DNA from: Peribacillus simplex
GTDB lineage: Bacteria > Bacillota > Bacilli > Bacillales > DSM-1321
Reading direction: 5' to 3'
Assembly (NCBI RefSeq): GCF_900156045.1
Contig: NZ_FTMX01000018.1
Coordinates: forward strand, 1 to 36,345
Length of the DNA stretch: 36,345 nt
Position numbers and translations under genes: made by a program
The notes under the pieces: generated by a model
The model's input: the letters and a program-made list of their open reading frames with translations, nothing else
Databases searched by the model: none
What the model was told of the DNA's origin: nothing
Shown here: one piece after another, positions 15,641 to 24,220 of the stretch
Position numbering within the stretch: position 1 is the first letter of the stretch
Layout: every line of letters begins with the position of its first letter

Positions 15641-15670
15641 AAAAAAACGCCTATCAGATTGATAGACGCC
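15641..15670 (-). terminator. Rho-independent terminator on the minus strand
   Basis: On the minus strand GGCGTCTATCA and TGATAGGCG pair (with G-T wobbles) around a short loop and are followed by seven T. No intact minus-strand gene ends here; the nearest, the amidohydrolase, stops 830 nt away, so it probably belonged to a gene now lost. Confidence 0.7.
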
Positions 15671-16153
15671 TAAGATATATATTCTATAAAAGACGGAATA
15701 CACAAAAGTCCAGCCGATGTGTAATTTCTACCCTTAACATTGCACTTAATCTTTGGTTCTAAAAAAATGAACTTCAACAATTAAATCTTTTCTATGTTCA
15801 GAATTGCTCCTTTTTCATTTGATCCAAACTCTGCTTTTCAAGCTTGGAGTTGATTTACGTAATCGTCAACCTTCTTGGTTGGACGATTATGCTTCTTTAA
15901 ACGGTAACTGTCTCCGTTTATCAGGCCAAATACTATCTTCACACAGAGAACAAAGGCTAATTTTGACGAGTTTCTTCTATAAAAGATATCTCGTTCATTG
16001 AGACCATTTTCTAACATGGCTTGTAGTTGCCGTCCCTCATTTTGAACTTTGCTACTAACTCTTATGTATCCAAATCTACGAATATCTATTTTCCTACACC
16101 AACTTCTGCATTCCTTTCACTATCAAAAAAGTGATTTCATAAAAAAACAACCC

Positions 16154-16177
16154 ATTCGTAAAAGTGTACTTTTACGA
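16154..16177. repeat. Perfect 11-nt inverted repeat
   Basis: TTCGTAAAAGT and ACTTTTACGAA around two bases. It directly precedes the block shared with 23180-23247 and could be an insertion-sequence end or an operator; no gene depends on it now. Confidence 0.5.
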
Positions 16178-16181
16178 ACTT

Positions 16182-16250
16182 CAGCAACAATGCTATACCG
16201 CCCATTTCCGAATTTTTTACGGTAAGAGAATTCAACTTAAAAAAGTCGAT
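16182..16250 (+). repeat. Dispersed repeat remnant, copy 1
   Basis: About 69 bp resembling 23180-23247: both contain GCTATACCG, CCATTTCCG, GAATTC and AAAAAGTCGATC in the same order, with scattered differences and small indels. Likely the end of an insertion sequence present more than once in the genome. Confidence 0.5.
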
Positions 16251-16502
16251 CTCCTCTACGTGAAGTGAACCCAAAAAGTCAAGAAAGACTTTATACTCCA
16301 GCTAACGTCTTCACTTAGATATCGAAAGAAAAACCGTCACCAAGTACGCCTTTCTCTTTGAGAATAACGTTTATATCTTAGATTATAATGAAACAGACCT
16401 TACAACTCTACAAACACTATGATGTTATGAGGTTTAAAGACCCCATAACCCAACATATTAAACCGGGTATGAGGCTTGGATTGGCTGCAAAGTCTTTAAA
16501 CT

Positions 16503-17924
16503 TTATATAGTTGCTACTCTGGTATTTGCTTGTATTATCGAAGAAGGCTTTACTCCCATTGGAATCAACGATTGGTACACTTCTCCGCCTAATTGCTTTT
16601 TATGTTCAACCTTCGCCTTTTCGATGAGCTCAGGGTACTGCATTGCTTCAATAGCTGAGGCGGCAATGACTTTTCCTGCTAACAACATACCTTTGTGGGC
16701 AATGGAGGATTTTCCCTGGGTAACTAATTGCCAACTATGTGGCTGAGTACCAAAAGCACATGTTGTTACATAAATTTGCCCTGTAGGTACAATCCAGCTT
16801 ACATCCCCTACATCCGTAGACGCTGCGATGAAGTCCGGTTCAAATAAATACTCGTTAACCTTATCCGATAGCACTTTTCCATTATTATTCCAGATTGCTT
16901 TCTTTTCTTCTTCTGAAAAAGTAGCTTGAATGGATTTAGAGAAATCAATCTCTTCTTGGGTATAAGATTCAGCACCAATTTGTGTGAAATGATTGTACAT
17001 TAGAGAGCCCAAGGTGATGTTGGGGATCAAATCCGCAGAAGCTGCATCAAATTGAATGTCCACCTGTGTTCCTGTCATTAGGGCTGCTCCCCGGGCTACA
17101 TTGAAAATACGTTCACTTATTTCACTTACTTGATGAATCTTAGGGGCTCGGATTTTATATAATACCTCAGCTTCCGCCTGAACAACATTAGGCGCAAAAC
17201 CACCGGTGTTTGTTATCGCATAATGTAATCGAGCATCTGGAATGATATGCTCCCTTAAAAAATTGGCTCCCACATTCATTAACTCCACCGCATCTAAAGC
17301 ACTTCGACCTAAATGAGGGCTAAACGAAGCATGGGTACTTACTCCTTTGAATTTAAAATAAACTTGGCTGGTAGCTAGCATTCTAGCATTATAGGCAAGA
17401 TTCTCATCCCAAGGATGCCATGTAAACGCTATGTCCACGTCATCGAAGAGACCGGCTCTAGCCATATGCGCTTTTCCACCACCACCTTCTTCCGCAGGGC
17501 AACCGTAATAGCGCACGGTGCCTTTCAGTCCGTTCTGCTCCATGTAATGACGAATTGCAATGGCTGCGGCAAGCGATCCTGCCCCCAGAAGATTATGTCC
17601 GCATCCATGCCCGTTTCCACCCTCGACGATTGCTTCCCTGGCAGCAACCCCGGCTTTTTGGCTTAATCCAGATAGGGCGTCGTATTCTCCCAAGATTGCA
17701 ATTACAGGTTTCCCACTTCCGTAGCTTCCCACAAAAGCAGTTTCAATGTCTCCTGCTTGTCGTTTAACCTGAAATCCCTCTTCCTCAAGCGTTGTACATA
17801 AAAGATCCGCAGACTGAAATTCTTCATATTTTGTTTCGCAAAATCCCCAAATTTTATCGCTTACTTCGACTAGTTTCTCTCTCTTTTGTTCGATAATGTT
17901 AGATATGGTTTCATGATAACTCAT
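16503..17924 (-). CDS. AbgB-type M20 family amidohydrolase, copy 1
   Basis: A protein of 473 residues from the ATG. M20 metallopeptidase/amidohydrolase of the aminobenzoyl-glutamate utilisation B type: LGEYDALSG (78-86), GHGCGHN (105-111), Glu145-Glu146 in AEEGGGG, and FTWHPWDE (167-174) supply the metal ligands and base; a dimerisation domain lies in the middle. Members cleave amide-linked acyl amino acids such as p-aminobenzoyl-glutamate. An upstream in-frame GTG is possible, but GGAG sits eight bases before the ATG, which I prefer. It is about 94% identical in protein to the gene at 18144, with a longer, different tail. Downstream of an MFS transporter and divergent from a GAF/PucR regulator, it probably degrades an imported amide. 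Confidence 0.87.
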   Translation of the reverse strand: MSYHETISNIIEQKREKLVEVSDKIWGFCETKYEEFQSADLLCTTLEEEGFQVKRQAGDIETAFVGSYGSGKPVIAILGEYDALSGLSQKAGVAAREAIVEGGNGHGCGHNLLGAGSLAAAIAIRHYMEQNGLKGTVRYYGCPAEEGGGGKAHMARAGLFDDVDIAFTWHPWDENLAYNARMLATSQVYFKFKGVSTHASFSPHLGRSALDAVELMNVGANFLREHIIPDARLHYAITNTGGFAPNVVQAEAEVLYKIRAPKIHQVSEISERIFNVARGAALMTGTQVDIQFDAASADLIPNITLGSLMYNHFTQIGAESYTQEEIDFSKSIQATFSEEEKKAIWNNNGKVLSDKVNEYLFEPDFIAASTDVGDVSWIVPTGQIYVTTCAFGTQPHSWQLVTQGKSSIAHKGMLLAGKVIAASAIEAMQYPELIEKAKVEHKKQLGGEVYQSLIPMGVKPSSIIQANTRVATI

Positions 17925-18034
17925 ATATTTCACTCCACTTCTTTAAATAATTATCAAATTTGACTTACTTGAACAGTTTAAAATAGGCTTTTAAGGATTT
18001 AATATGGTTACTAGTGATTGCGTGTTCCATTCCC

Positions 18035-18095
18035 GACAGTCCCTTTCATTTGTTGAAGCACAAGAAAGGGGACTATCCCCATCGTTTTGAAAACG
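18035..18095. repeat. Two hairpins between the duplicated amidohydrolase genes
   Basis: The first (18035-18077) pairs GACAGTCCCTTTC with GAAAGGGGACTATC with one bulge; the second (18083-18095) is CGTTTT-G-AAAACG. They end 49 nt after the end of the second copy as read on the minus strand. GGGACTGTCCCC-like stems of this kind are common scattered repeats in Bacillus intergenic DNA. They may attenuate transcription between the two copies. Confidence 0.45.
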
Positions 18096-18143
18096 GTTTA
18101 GGAGGTGGAAGCTAATTATCTATCATGTCACCTATCCTGAATT

Positions 18144-19544
18144 TTAGGCACGTCTAATCGGAGAGGGCTTTACTCCCAGTGGAATCAACGATTGGTACAC
18201 GTCTCCATCTAACTGCTTTTTATGTTCAGCCTTCGCTTTTTCGATGAGTTCAGGATTCTGCATTGCTTCAATAGCTGAGGCAGCGATGACTTTTCCTGCT
18301 AATAACATACCTTTGTGGGCAATGGAAGATTTCCCCTGAGCCACCAATTGCCAACTGTGAAATGGAGTTCCAAACGCACATGTCGCTACATAAATTTGTC
18401 CTGTAGGTACAATCCAGCTTACATCCCCTACATCCGTAGACCCTGCGAAGAAGTCCGGTTCAAATAAATACTCATTAACCTTATCCGATAGCACTTTTCC
18501 ATTATTAATTCGGATTGCTTTCTTTTCTTCTTCTGAAAAAGTAGCCTGAATATATTTAGAGAAATCAATCTCTTCTTGGGTATAAGATTCAGCACCAATT
18601 TGTGTGAAATGATTGTGCATTAGGGAGCCCAAGGTGATGTTGGGGATCAAATCCGCAGAAGCCGCATCAAATTGAATCTCCACTTGTGTTCCTGTCATCA
18701 GGGCTGCTCCACGGGCTACATTGAAAATACGTTCACTTATTTCACTTACTTGCTGCATCTTAGGGGCTCGAATCTTGTATAACACCTCAGCTTCCGCCTG
18801 AACAACATTAGGCGCAGAACCACCGGTGTTTGTTATCGCATAATGTAATCGAGCATCTGGAATGATATGCTCCCTTAAAAAATTGGCTCCTACATTCATT
18901 AATTCCACTCCATCTAAGGCACTTCGACCTAAATGAGGGCTAAACGAGGCATGGGTACTTACTCCTTTGAATTTAAAATAAACTTGGCTGGTAGCTAGCA
19001 TTCTAGCATTATAAGCAAGATTCTCATCCCAAGGATGCCAGGTAAACGCTATGTCCACTTCTTCGAAGAGACCGGCTCTAGCCATATGCGCTTTTCCGCC
19101 ACCGCCTTCTTCCGCAGGGCAACCGTAATAGCGCACGGTGCCTTTCAGTCCGTTCTGCTCCATGTAATGTCGAATAGCAATGGCTGCGGCAAGCGCCCCT
19201 GACCCCAGAAGATTATGTCCGCATCCATGCCCGTTTCCACCCTCGACGATTGCTTCCTTGGCAGCAACCCCGGCTTTTTGGCTTAATCCAGATAGGGCGT
19301 CGTATTCTCCCAAGATTGCAATCACAGGTTTCCCACTTCCATAGCTTCCCACAAAAGCAGTTTCAATGTCTCCTGCTTGTCGTTTTACCTGAAATCCCTC
19401 CTCCTCAAGCGTTGTACATAAAAGATCTGCAGACTGAAATTCTTCATATTTTGTTTCGCAAAATCCCCAAATTTTATCGCTTACTCCGACTAGTTTCTCT
19501 CTCTTTTGTTCGATAATGTTAGATATGGTTTTATGATAACTCAT
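18144..19544 (-). CDS. AbgB-type M20 family amidohydrolase, copy 2
   Basis: A protein of 466 residues, a paralogue of the gene at 16503. All metal-binding motifs are retained (LGEYDALSG, GHGCGHN, AEEGGGG, FTWHPWDE). By eye about 26 residues differ, clustered in the C-terminal third: FGTPFHSW versus FGTQPHSW, and EYLFEPDFFAGS versus EYLFEPDFIAAS. The last residues differ completely after GVKPS. Homology continues about 45 nt upstream of the start, so the duplication included the translation start region. GAGGAAAG precedes the ATG. It lies closer to the MFS gene and is probably the first amidohydrolase transcribed. Both frames are intact, so either dosage or diverging specificity could be maintained. 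Confidence 0.88.
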   Translation of the reverse strand: MSYHKTISNIIEQKREKLVGVSDKIWGFCETKYEEFQSADLLCTTLEEEGFQVKRQAGDIETAFVGSYGSGKPVIAILGEYDALSGLSQKAGVAAKEAIVEGGNGHGCGHNLLGSGALAAAIAIRHYMEQNGLKGTVRYYGCPAEEGGGGKAHMARAGLFEEVDIAFTWHPWDENLAYNARMLATSQVYFKFKGVSTHASFSPHLGRSALDGVELMNVGANFLREHIIPDARLHYAITNTGGSAPNVVQAEAEVLYKIRAPKMQQVSEISERIFNVARGAALMTGTQVEIQFDAASADLIPNITLGSLMHNHFTQIGAESYTQEEIDFSKYIQATFSEEEKKAIRINNGKVLSDKVNEYLFEPDFFAGSTDVGDVSWIVPTGQIYVATCAFGTPFHSWQLVAQGKSSIAHKGMLLAGKVIAASAIEAMQNPELIEKAKAEHKKQLDGDVYQSLIPLGVKPSPIRRA

Positions 19545-19693
19545 ATGTTTCTTTCCTCTTTTTCTTAGAATAATTTATCAATTTTGACTTAACTCTTTAT
19601 ATAAACATCAGCAGAAAAGCTACTATTGGTCAATTGAAACAAATTCAACTGTTTGTAAAATATCCACACGATTCTGTTCACCATTATTCCACA

Positions 19694-20932
19694 CTATTTA
19701 CTAGCCTCTGCGGTAGCCACATTCAAGTCATCTATTTTCTTTTTGGTGTTAATCGTAATCCCTACAATTAATACGGCGAGGCTGGAGGCCACTAAAAACA
19801 TAAACGCTACATTATAGTTCTGATCAAAAGCATTAATCAGAAAACCCATAATTGTAGGAGTAAGAATGGAACCGATCTGAGCACCGGTATTGATAATACC
19901 CGTAGCTGTTCCAACGGAATCTTCCGCAATATGTTTAAGAGGCAAAACAAACACAGTAATATTCATTGCATTAAGGAATACATTAGACAAAGTCAAATAC
20001 GTAAAGGCAAGTGGAATTGATTGCGTATTGAACATCAGGTAGATGAAAATAGCAGAAAAAAATGCGCCGATAATAAACATATACTTCTCTCGTCCGACCA
20101 TGAATTTATCCAAGACCCAACCACTTAGAAGAAAAGATATAAATCCTAGAATATAAGGAATCGAGGAGTAAACTCCCATTGAAACCATGTCCATCCCTTT
20201 TACCTTTACCCAGTAAGATGGTAACCAGCTTTGTAGTCCCCAGAATACAACATTAGTAAAAAATGCAGCTATCATCAATTTCCAAATCAATGAAAGTTTC
20301 AATAAAGACTTAATAGGAACTTTATTTTGTTTTTTTACCTTTTGAGTATCTTTTTTCTCTTCCGTTGACTGAAGGACAAACCAAAAGATTACAGCAAGTA
20401 GTATACCTATAACACCAAAAACGAAAAACATCCAATTCCAACCTATAGAAGTTAACAGTAACGTAACAACTATAGAGCCTACCGCAAATCCAACTGAAGC
20501 TCCTGCTGATATAACCGACTTAGCTCGCGCTCTTGTTTCTTTTTGAAAATTATCAACAATTGCCACGGATGCGCTTGCAGGAAAGGCACCTTCTCCGACT
20601 CCAAGCAAAAAGCGTGATGCAATTAATGTCGAAGAAGAACGTGCCATGCCAGTTAGTATGGTAGCAATGGACCATATACTAATTGCCCCGGTCAGAACTT
20701 TTTTAACTCCCCACTTATCTGCCAGGTATCCCCCTATAAACTGCATAATGGCATAACTGAGGAAAAAGCTACTTAAAATTAAACCTGCTTTATCTGATGT
20801 CAAATTTAGTTCTTTTGAAATCGGTATAATGGCAAAATTCATAGCAGTTTTATCGATAAAACACACAATCTGAGCTAAAAATAATAATAAAAGGATTATA
20901 AATTTCTTTTTACCTCCTAAGGTCTTTTTCAT
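19694..20932 (-). CDS. MFS transporter, anion:cation symporter (ACS)-like
   Basis: A protein of 412 residues with 12 predicted membrane segments. It has the MFS loop motif GGYLADKWGVKK near 67-78 and the ACS-type start with FIDKTAMNFAIIPI near residue 27. ACS members carry organic acids such as hexuronates, phthalate, tartrate, glucarate or allantoate in symport with protons. It is followed on the same strand by the two amidohydrolase genes and divergent from the GAF/PucR regulator, so it is the likely importer of the amide substrate. GGGAGG precedes the ATG. The substrate is unknown. Confidence 0.85.
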   Translation of the reverse strand: MKKTLGGKKKFIILLLLFLAQIVCFIDKTAMNFAIIPISKELNLTSDKAGLILSSFFLSYAIMQFIGGYLADKWGVKKVLTGAISIWSIATILTGMARSSSTLIASRFLLGVGEGAFPASASVAIVDNFQKETRARAKSVISAGASVGFAVGSIVVTLLLTSIGWNWMFFVFGVIGILLAVIFWFVLQSTEEKKDTQKVKKQNKVPIKSLLKLSLIWKLMIAAFFTNVVFWGLQSWLPSYWVKVKGMDMVSMGVYSSIPYILGFISFLLSGWVLDKFMVGREKYMFIIGAFFSAIFIYLMFNTQSIPLAFTYLTLSNVFLNAMNITVFVLPLKHIAEDSVGTATGIINTGAQIGSILTPTIMGFLINAFDQNYNVAFMFLVASSLAVLIVGITINTKKKIDDLNVATAEASK

Positions 20933-20961
20933 GTATTAGCCTCCCTTTTGAATTTAACCAC

Positions 20962-20975
20962 TCAAAATATTTTGA
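20962..20975. promoter_or_regulatory. Perfect palindrome between MFS transporter and GAF/PucR regulator
   Basis: TCAAAATATTTTGA is a complete 14-bp palindrome, 30 nt before the MFS start, in the 149-nt divergent promoter region. It is a candidate binding site for the adjacent regulator or another dimeric repressor. Confidence 0.45.
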
Positions 20976-21081
20976 ATGTTCATAAAATATGATAAGGTAT
21001 AAAAGAAATATAATATATGGAGTTTTTTAACGATATTTTATAGTTTTTATGTAGTTTTAAACATAAAGGGAGAATGGATAA

Positions 21082-23160
21082 ATGCTAAATCTTACATCTA
21101 TTGAAAAATTTTTAGAGATAAAATTTAAAAATGTCCCATATCAGGTTTGGTTAGGAAAACATAGTATGATGGAATTATGCTCGTTCAGTGGGCATGAACC
21201 AGCTATATATCCTCCCCCCATGCCCCTTAATGATAAAGACACCAACTATACTTTTTTACAACAAAACAAAATAACCTATATAGGCATGACTTTTGAAGAT
21301 AGTTTTCAGGTCATTGTTTGTTTTTTTGATAGAATTATCTTTAATGAATTTGAATTTGATCATTTATATCTCCTGTTTTCAGTTCTCTATTATAAAGAGA
21401 TAAGTAAATTTAAAAACAATGAACTTGAAAAAGTAATTGAGGGTATTAGAATTCTTAATACTAGCCTTGATTTAAATGAATTGTTAAAGAAAATTTTTCA
21501 AATTGCTTTAAATGTAATTCCTGCTGGAGATGCAGGAGTTTTCAGGATATTTGATGCTGAAACTAATCTCCTAGTTCCTCTTACTACAGTTGGACTGCCG
21601 GATGAATATATCCACTATAAAACAAGAATAGGGGAATCTACTTCCGGTCAAGTTTTCATAGACGGAATTCCCAGAATTCACCACTCCAAGCAAGAAATCT
21701 TAATGGACCGAATAAATATTTCGAAAGAAAATTGGTCTTTTGCAGAAAATATTGATATTGCAAGAGCAATGATAACTGTACCAGTTTCATTAGGAGACAC
21801 CCGTATAGGAACGATGACCATTCTCCAATTCTCTAAGAAAAAGAAATTCACAGAAAGAGATTTAGATTTATTACAAAGTTTTTCTCCTCAAGTAGCAATT
21901 GCTTATAATAATGCCAAGCTATATAAAGAAGCTCACACAAGATTAAACAAGGTTACACAATTAAGTAATGAATTAGAGGAGAAAAATAAACTTCTTCAAC
22001 AAAGAATTAACGTGCATGATACATTAACCCAACTCTCCTTAAATAACAAAGGAATTAAAGCGATTATTTACGAAATAAATCGAATGCTTGGGATGCCAGT
22101 TGGCTATGTTGATTTTTTAGACAGCGAGTTTTACCCAAGGAATCAAAATCAAAAAAAATTTAGTATTGATAACATTTCGAATCTAATTTCAATTCATAAA
22201 AATACTCCCGCATTCATTGGAATGTTTAATCAGGATTATTATTTTTACCCAATTATTGTTGGTACAGCATTATTAGGATGCATTATCATTACTCTTTACC
22301 ACCCACTTTCTTCAATGGATACTATAACAATAGAGCAAAGTGGTTCAGTTCTTGCATTAGAACTTGCAAAAAAAATATCTATGACTGAAATTCATTACAA
22401 AAAAGTTCAGGAATATTTTAATCAGTTACTTGAAAATCACGATCACAAAACAATGATTGCTAAAGGACTTAAATTCAACTTAGAATTTTCTACGTATACA
22501 TTTGTTGTTTTATGTGAAATTCCAGATCTTTTTGAAGCTTTTGAAATTGAAGCAAGAATTCAACGATTATTATCAAAGATTAAAAAAGAATTTCCCAAAA
22601 ATAATAAGTTGATTTTTGGATTTCACAACAAAGTAACTTTAATGTTTTCAGTACCAGATACGAAGCATATAAAAGGAATCATACATCTTATTAAAATGAT
22701 TATTGCAGAAAAGGACAGATACGATAAAAACGACATACGCATAGGCCTTGGTACACCATATAAAGAAATTAAAAATATTGTAAAGAGTTATAATGAGGCG
22801 AACAAAAGCTTATCCTTTTTAATAAATAGAAATAAATTCGGGCTAATGCGTTATGAAGAAATAGGAGTAAATAGATTTTTTTTAAATCAACCTATTCAAG
22901 AGATAGAGGAGTTTACTGAAGAGATCTTTTCCCATTTACGATCTGATAAATTACAAAATAAAGATTTAGAAAAAACTCTAATGATTTATATCTCATCAAA
23001 TAAATCTGCTATAGAAACTGCAAAGACACTTCATATTCATATCAATACACTTTACCAGCGGTTAAGAAAAATAGAAGAATTATTAAACATAAGTTTTAAT
23101 AATCCTGAAGACATGTTGAAAATCCAGTTAACATGTCATTTAAGAGAAACCTTTGGATAA
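21082..23160 (+). CDS. Large GAF-domain, PucR/CdaR-type transcriptional regulator
   Basis: A protein of 692 residues. Residues 1-110 have no family I recognise; about 120-275 form a GAF sensor domain (LNTSLDLNELLKKIFQIA then ITVPVSLGDTRIGTMTI). A short coiled coil around 285-310 follows. About 435-600 resembles the GGDEF-like domain of CdaR/PucR proteins, and 635-690 is the PucR C-terminal helix-turn-helix (SAIETAKTLHIHINTLYQRL then RKIEELL). Such proteins activate catabolic genes when the GAF or N-terminal domain binds the substrate. Divergent from the MFS/amidohydrolase operon, it is the probable activator. GGGAG precedes the ATG. There is no sigma-54 interaction domain, so it acts with the housekeeping polymerase. 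The function is inferred from position. Confidence 0.82.
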   Translation: MLNLTSIEKFLEIKFKNVPYQVWLGKHSMMELCSFSGHEPAIYPPPMPLNDKDTNYTFLQQNKITYIGMTFEDSFQVIVCFFDRIIFNEFEFDHLYLLFSVLYYKEISKFKNNELEKVIEGIRILNTSLDLNELLKKIFQIALNVIPAGDAGVFRIFDAETNLLVPLTTVGLPDEYIHYKTRIGESTSGQVFIDGIPRIHHSKQEILMDRINISKENWSFAENIDIARAMITVPVSLGDTRIGTMTILQFSKKKKFTERDLDLLQSFSPQVAIAYNNAKLYKEAHTRLNKVTQLSNELEEKNKLLQQRINVHDTLTQLSLNNKGIKAIIYEINRMLGMPVGYVDFLDSEFYPRNQNQKKFSIDNISNLISIHKNTPAFIGMFNQDYYFYPIIVGTALLGCIIITLYHPLSSMDTITIEQSGSVLALELAKKISMTEIHYKKVQEYFNQLLENHDHKTMIAKGLKFNLEFSTYTFVVLCEIPDLFEAFEIEARIQRLLSKIKKEFPKNNKLIFGFHNKVTLMFSVPDTKHIKGIIHLIKMIIAEKDRYDKNDIRIGLGTPYKEIKNIVKSYNEANKSLSFLINRNKFGLMRYEEIGVNRFFLNQPIQEIEEFTEEIFSHLRSDKLQNKDLEKTLMIYISSNKSAIETAKTLHIHINTLYQRLRKIEELLNISFNNPEDMLKIQLTCHLRETFG

Positions 23161-23179
23161 TAATCATTATTTGAACGGT

Positions 23180-23247
23180 AGCACCAACGCTATACCGTCC
23201 ATTTCCGGAATTAATACGCTAATTGAATTCCAACCAAAAAGTCGATC
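23180..23247 (+). repeat. Dispersed repeat remnant, copy 2
   Basis: Counterpart of 16182-16250 (GCTATACCG, CCATTTCCG, GAATTC, AAAAAGTCGATC in order). The two copies flank the amidohydrolase/MFS/regulator block in the same orientation, 7 kb apart. Confidence 0.5.
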
Positions 23248-23383
23248 AAAGCCCCTCTGGACAATAAGGGAATCCAAAGAGGCAAAACGGTGCAACTTTT
23301 TGACAAACGGTTAAACTCTATTTCAAATCCACAGAGAGTGCCTACCTACCCGACTTAGTGCGATTTTATGTATAAACAACGAA

Positions 23384-23414
23384 AAAACCTACTGAAACGT
23401 AATCAGTAGGTTTT
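23384..23414. terminator. Bidirectional rho-independent terminator
   Basis: Perfect arms AAAACCTACTGA and TCAGTAGGTTTT with a 7-nt loop and flanking A/T runs. It lies between the converging GAF/PucR regulator and the small minus-strand gene. Confidence 0.85.
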
Positions 23415-23433
23415 ATAAATGAAAATAATTAAG

Positions 23434-23616
23434 TTAATATATTTCCATAATACGAGATAAACGAATAGAGAAAATCTTTTGATTTTCATCCTTTAAGGAA
23501 AGGGTTTGTTCATGTAGGTTAAGTTTATGCAATTGACCCTTACATGTTTTTAATACTCCTTCTTTATAATAAATGATGGTCGTTATGCCCTTTTTTTTCA
23601 ACGATTTCAATATCAT
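23434..23616 (-). CDS. Small basic protein, possibly YolD-like
   Basis: A protein of 60 residues. The start is chosen at the ATG with AAGGAGA eight bases upstream; a longer in-frame reading begins 9 codons earlier without a ribosome site. The sequence alternates charged and hydrophobic residues with a probable small beta-barrel pattern (IYYKEGVLKTCKGQLHKLN, then QTLSLKDENQKIFSIRLSRI). The end resembles YolD-like proteins (KI-G-I---D---TI-L-D--G----IPF--I--I), but the match is short. Transcribed toward a shared terminator, with a cre-like site about 105 nt upstream. Function unknown. Confidence 0.6.
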   Translation of the reverse strand: MILKSLKKKGITTIIYYKEGVLKTCKGQLHKLNLHEQTLSLKDENQKIFSIRLSRIMEIY

Positions 23617-23720
23617 CTGATTGTCTCCTTTCTGGGTATTCAATTATTTATTAAAAATTGTATGATAATTGGTGCAATACTATGAAATCAATTAGGATAT
23701 GTATATTATATAATGAAAAA

Positions 23721-23734
23721 CGTAAGCGTTTTCA
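23721..23734 (-). promoter_or_regulatory. Candidate cre (CcpA) site
   Basis: Read on the minus strand, TGAAAACGCTTACG matches the cre consensus at 13 of 14 positions, and the surrounding bases form a TGAAAA/TTTTCA dyad (23714-23734). It lies upstream of the small 60-residue gene. From 23735 to 24036 I see no gene. Confidence 0.5.
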
Positions 23735-24036
23735 TTATTGTTGTGAAAAATTTGTGAAAATTTGAACATTAGAATATTTTGGAACATCAGAATAGGCTAG
23801 GAAATGGTAAAATCCATGCTAAAAAAATGAATATTAAGTGGATCGACTTTTAGACTGAAAATAACTTAACGTATAATATCCCCGTTTTGTCGGCGGACTC
23901 CCTTATAGATTTTCTAGTCTAGAAAGAATCAAATTTCCCATTTTTTCCGAATCATCATTTGGACTATAAGGTACTTTCATTAGCCACTGATTTACCTAAG
24001 TAGGAACAGAACGATTGTTGGTTCTAAATAAAATCT

Positions 24037-24219
24037 CAGAATAAATGTCAAAGCACCTCAACAAAAAGAAGCAACAGATTATATATCTGTTGCTTCTTCT
24101 TATATGATTTGGCCCTATTGCTCTTAATGGTAATTCTTCAATATTTTTTGTTATTTACATTCTTTTTGTTTTTTTGCAGTACTTCTTATTCTAATGCATC
24201 AGCTTAAATTTCATTTGAT
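24037..24219 (+). repeat. Direct repeat of about 185 bp, copy 1 (next to the beta-oxidation genes)
   Basis: About 90% identical by eye to 33416-33602 in the same orientation, including a terminator hairpin and the segments CCCTATTGCTCTTAATGG and TTCTAATGCATCAGCTTAAA. Copy 2 lies directly after a flotillin 3' end. Copy 1 has no flotillin sequence beside it but a 12-nt inverted repeat instead. Together the copies bracket the whole beta-oxidation cassette. Confidence 0.85.
24068..24099 (+). terminator. Terminator hairpin within direct repeat copy 1
   Basis: Arms GAAGCAACAGAT and ATCTGTTGCTTC around a 5-nt loop, followed by TTCTTAT. The T-run is interrupted, unlike copy 2. No gene reads into it from the left. 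Confidence 0.6.
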
Positions 24220-24220
24220 T

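Larger units (their letters stand above)
15671..16502. other. 830-nt region of decayed DNA
   Basis: There is no intact gene. Minus-strand 15829-15990 is open enough to read NGDSYRLKKHNRP and then VDDYVNQLQA before a stop, and plus-strand 16310-16423 is open (LDIERKTVTKYAFLFEN onward); neither has a start or ribosome site and I do not recognise them with confidence. The region also holds a perfect palindrome and a block that recurs at 23180. It looks like the residue of one or more mobile elements. Confidence 0.4.

Noticed and set aside
15804..16001. Plus-strand 65-codon open frame in the decayed region
   Set aside because: No ribosome site and unusual composition; the opposite strand reads more like real protein (SYRLKKHNRP), so it is taken as a shadow of a remnant.
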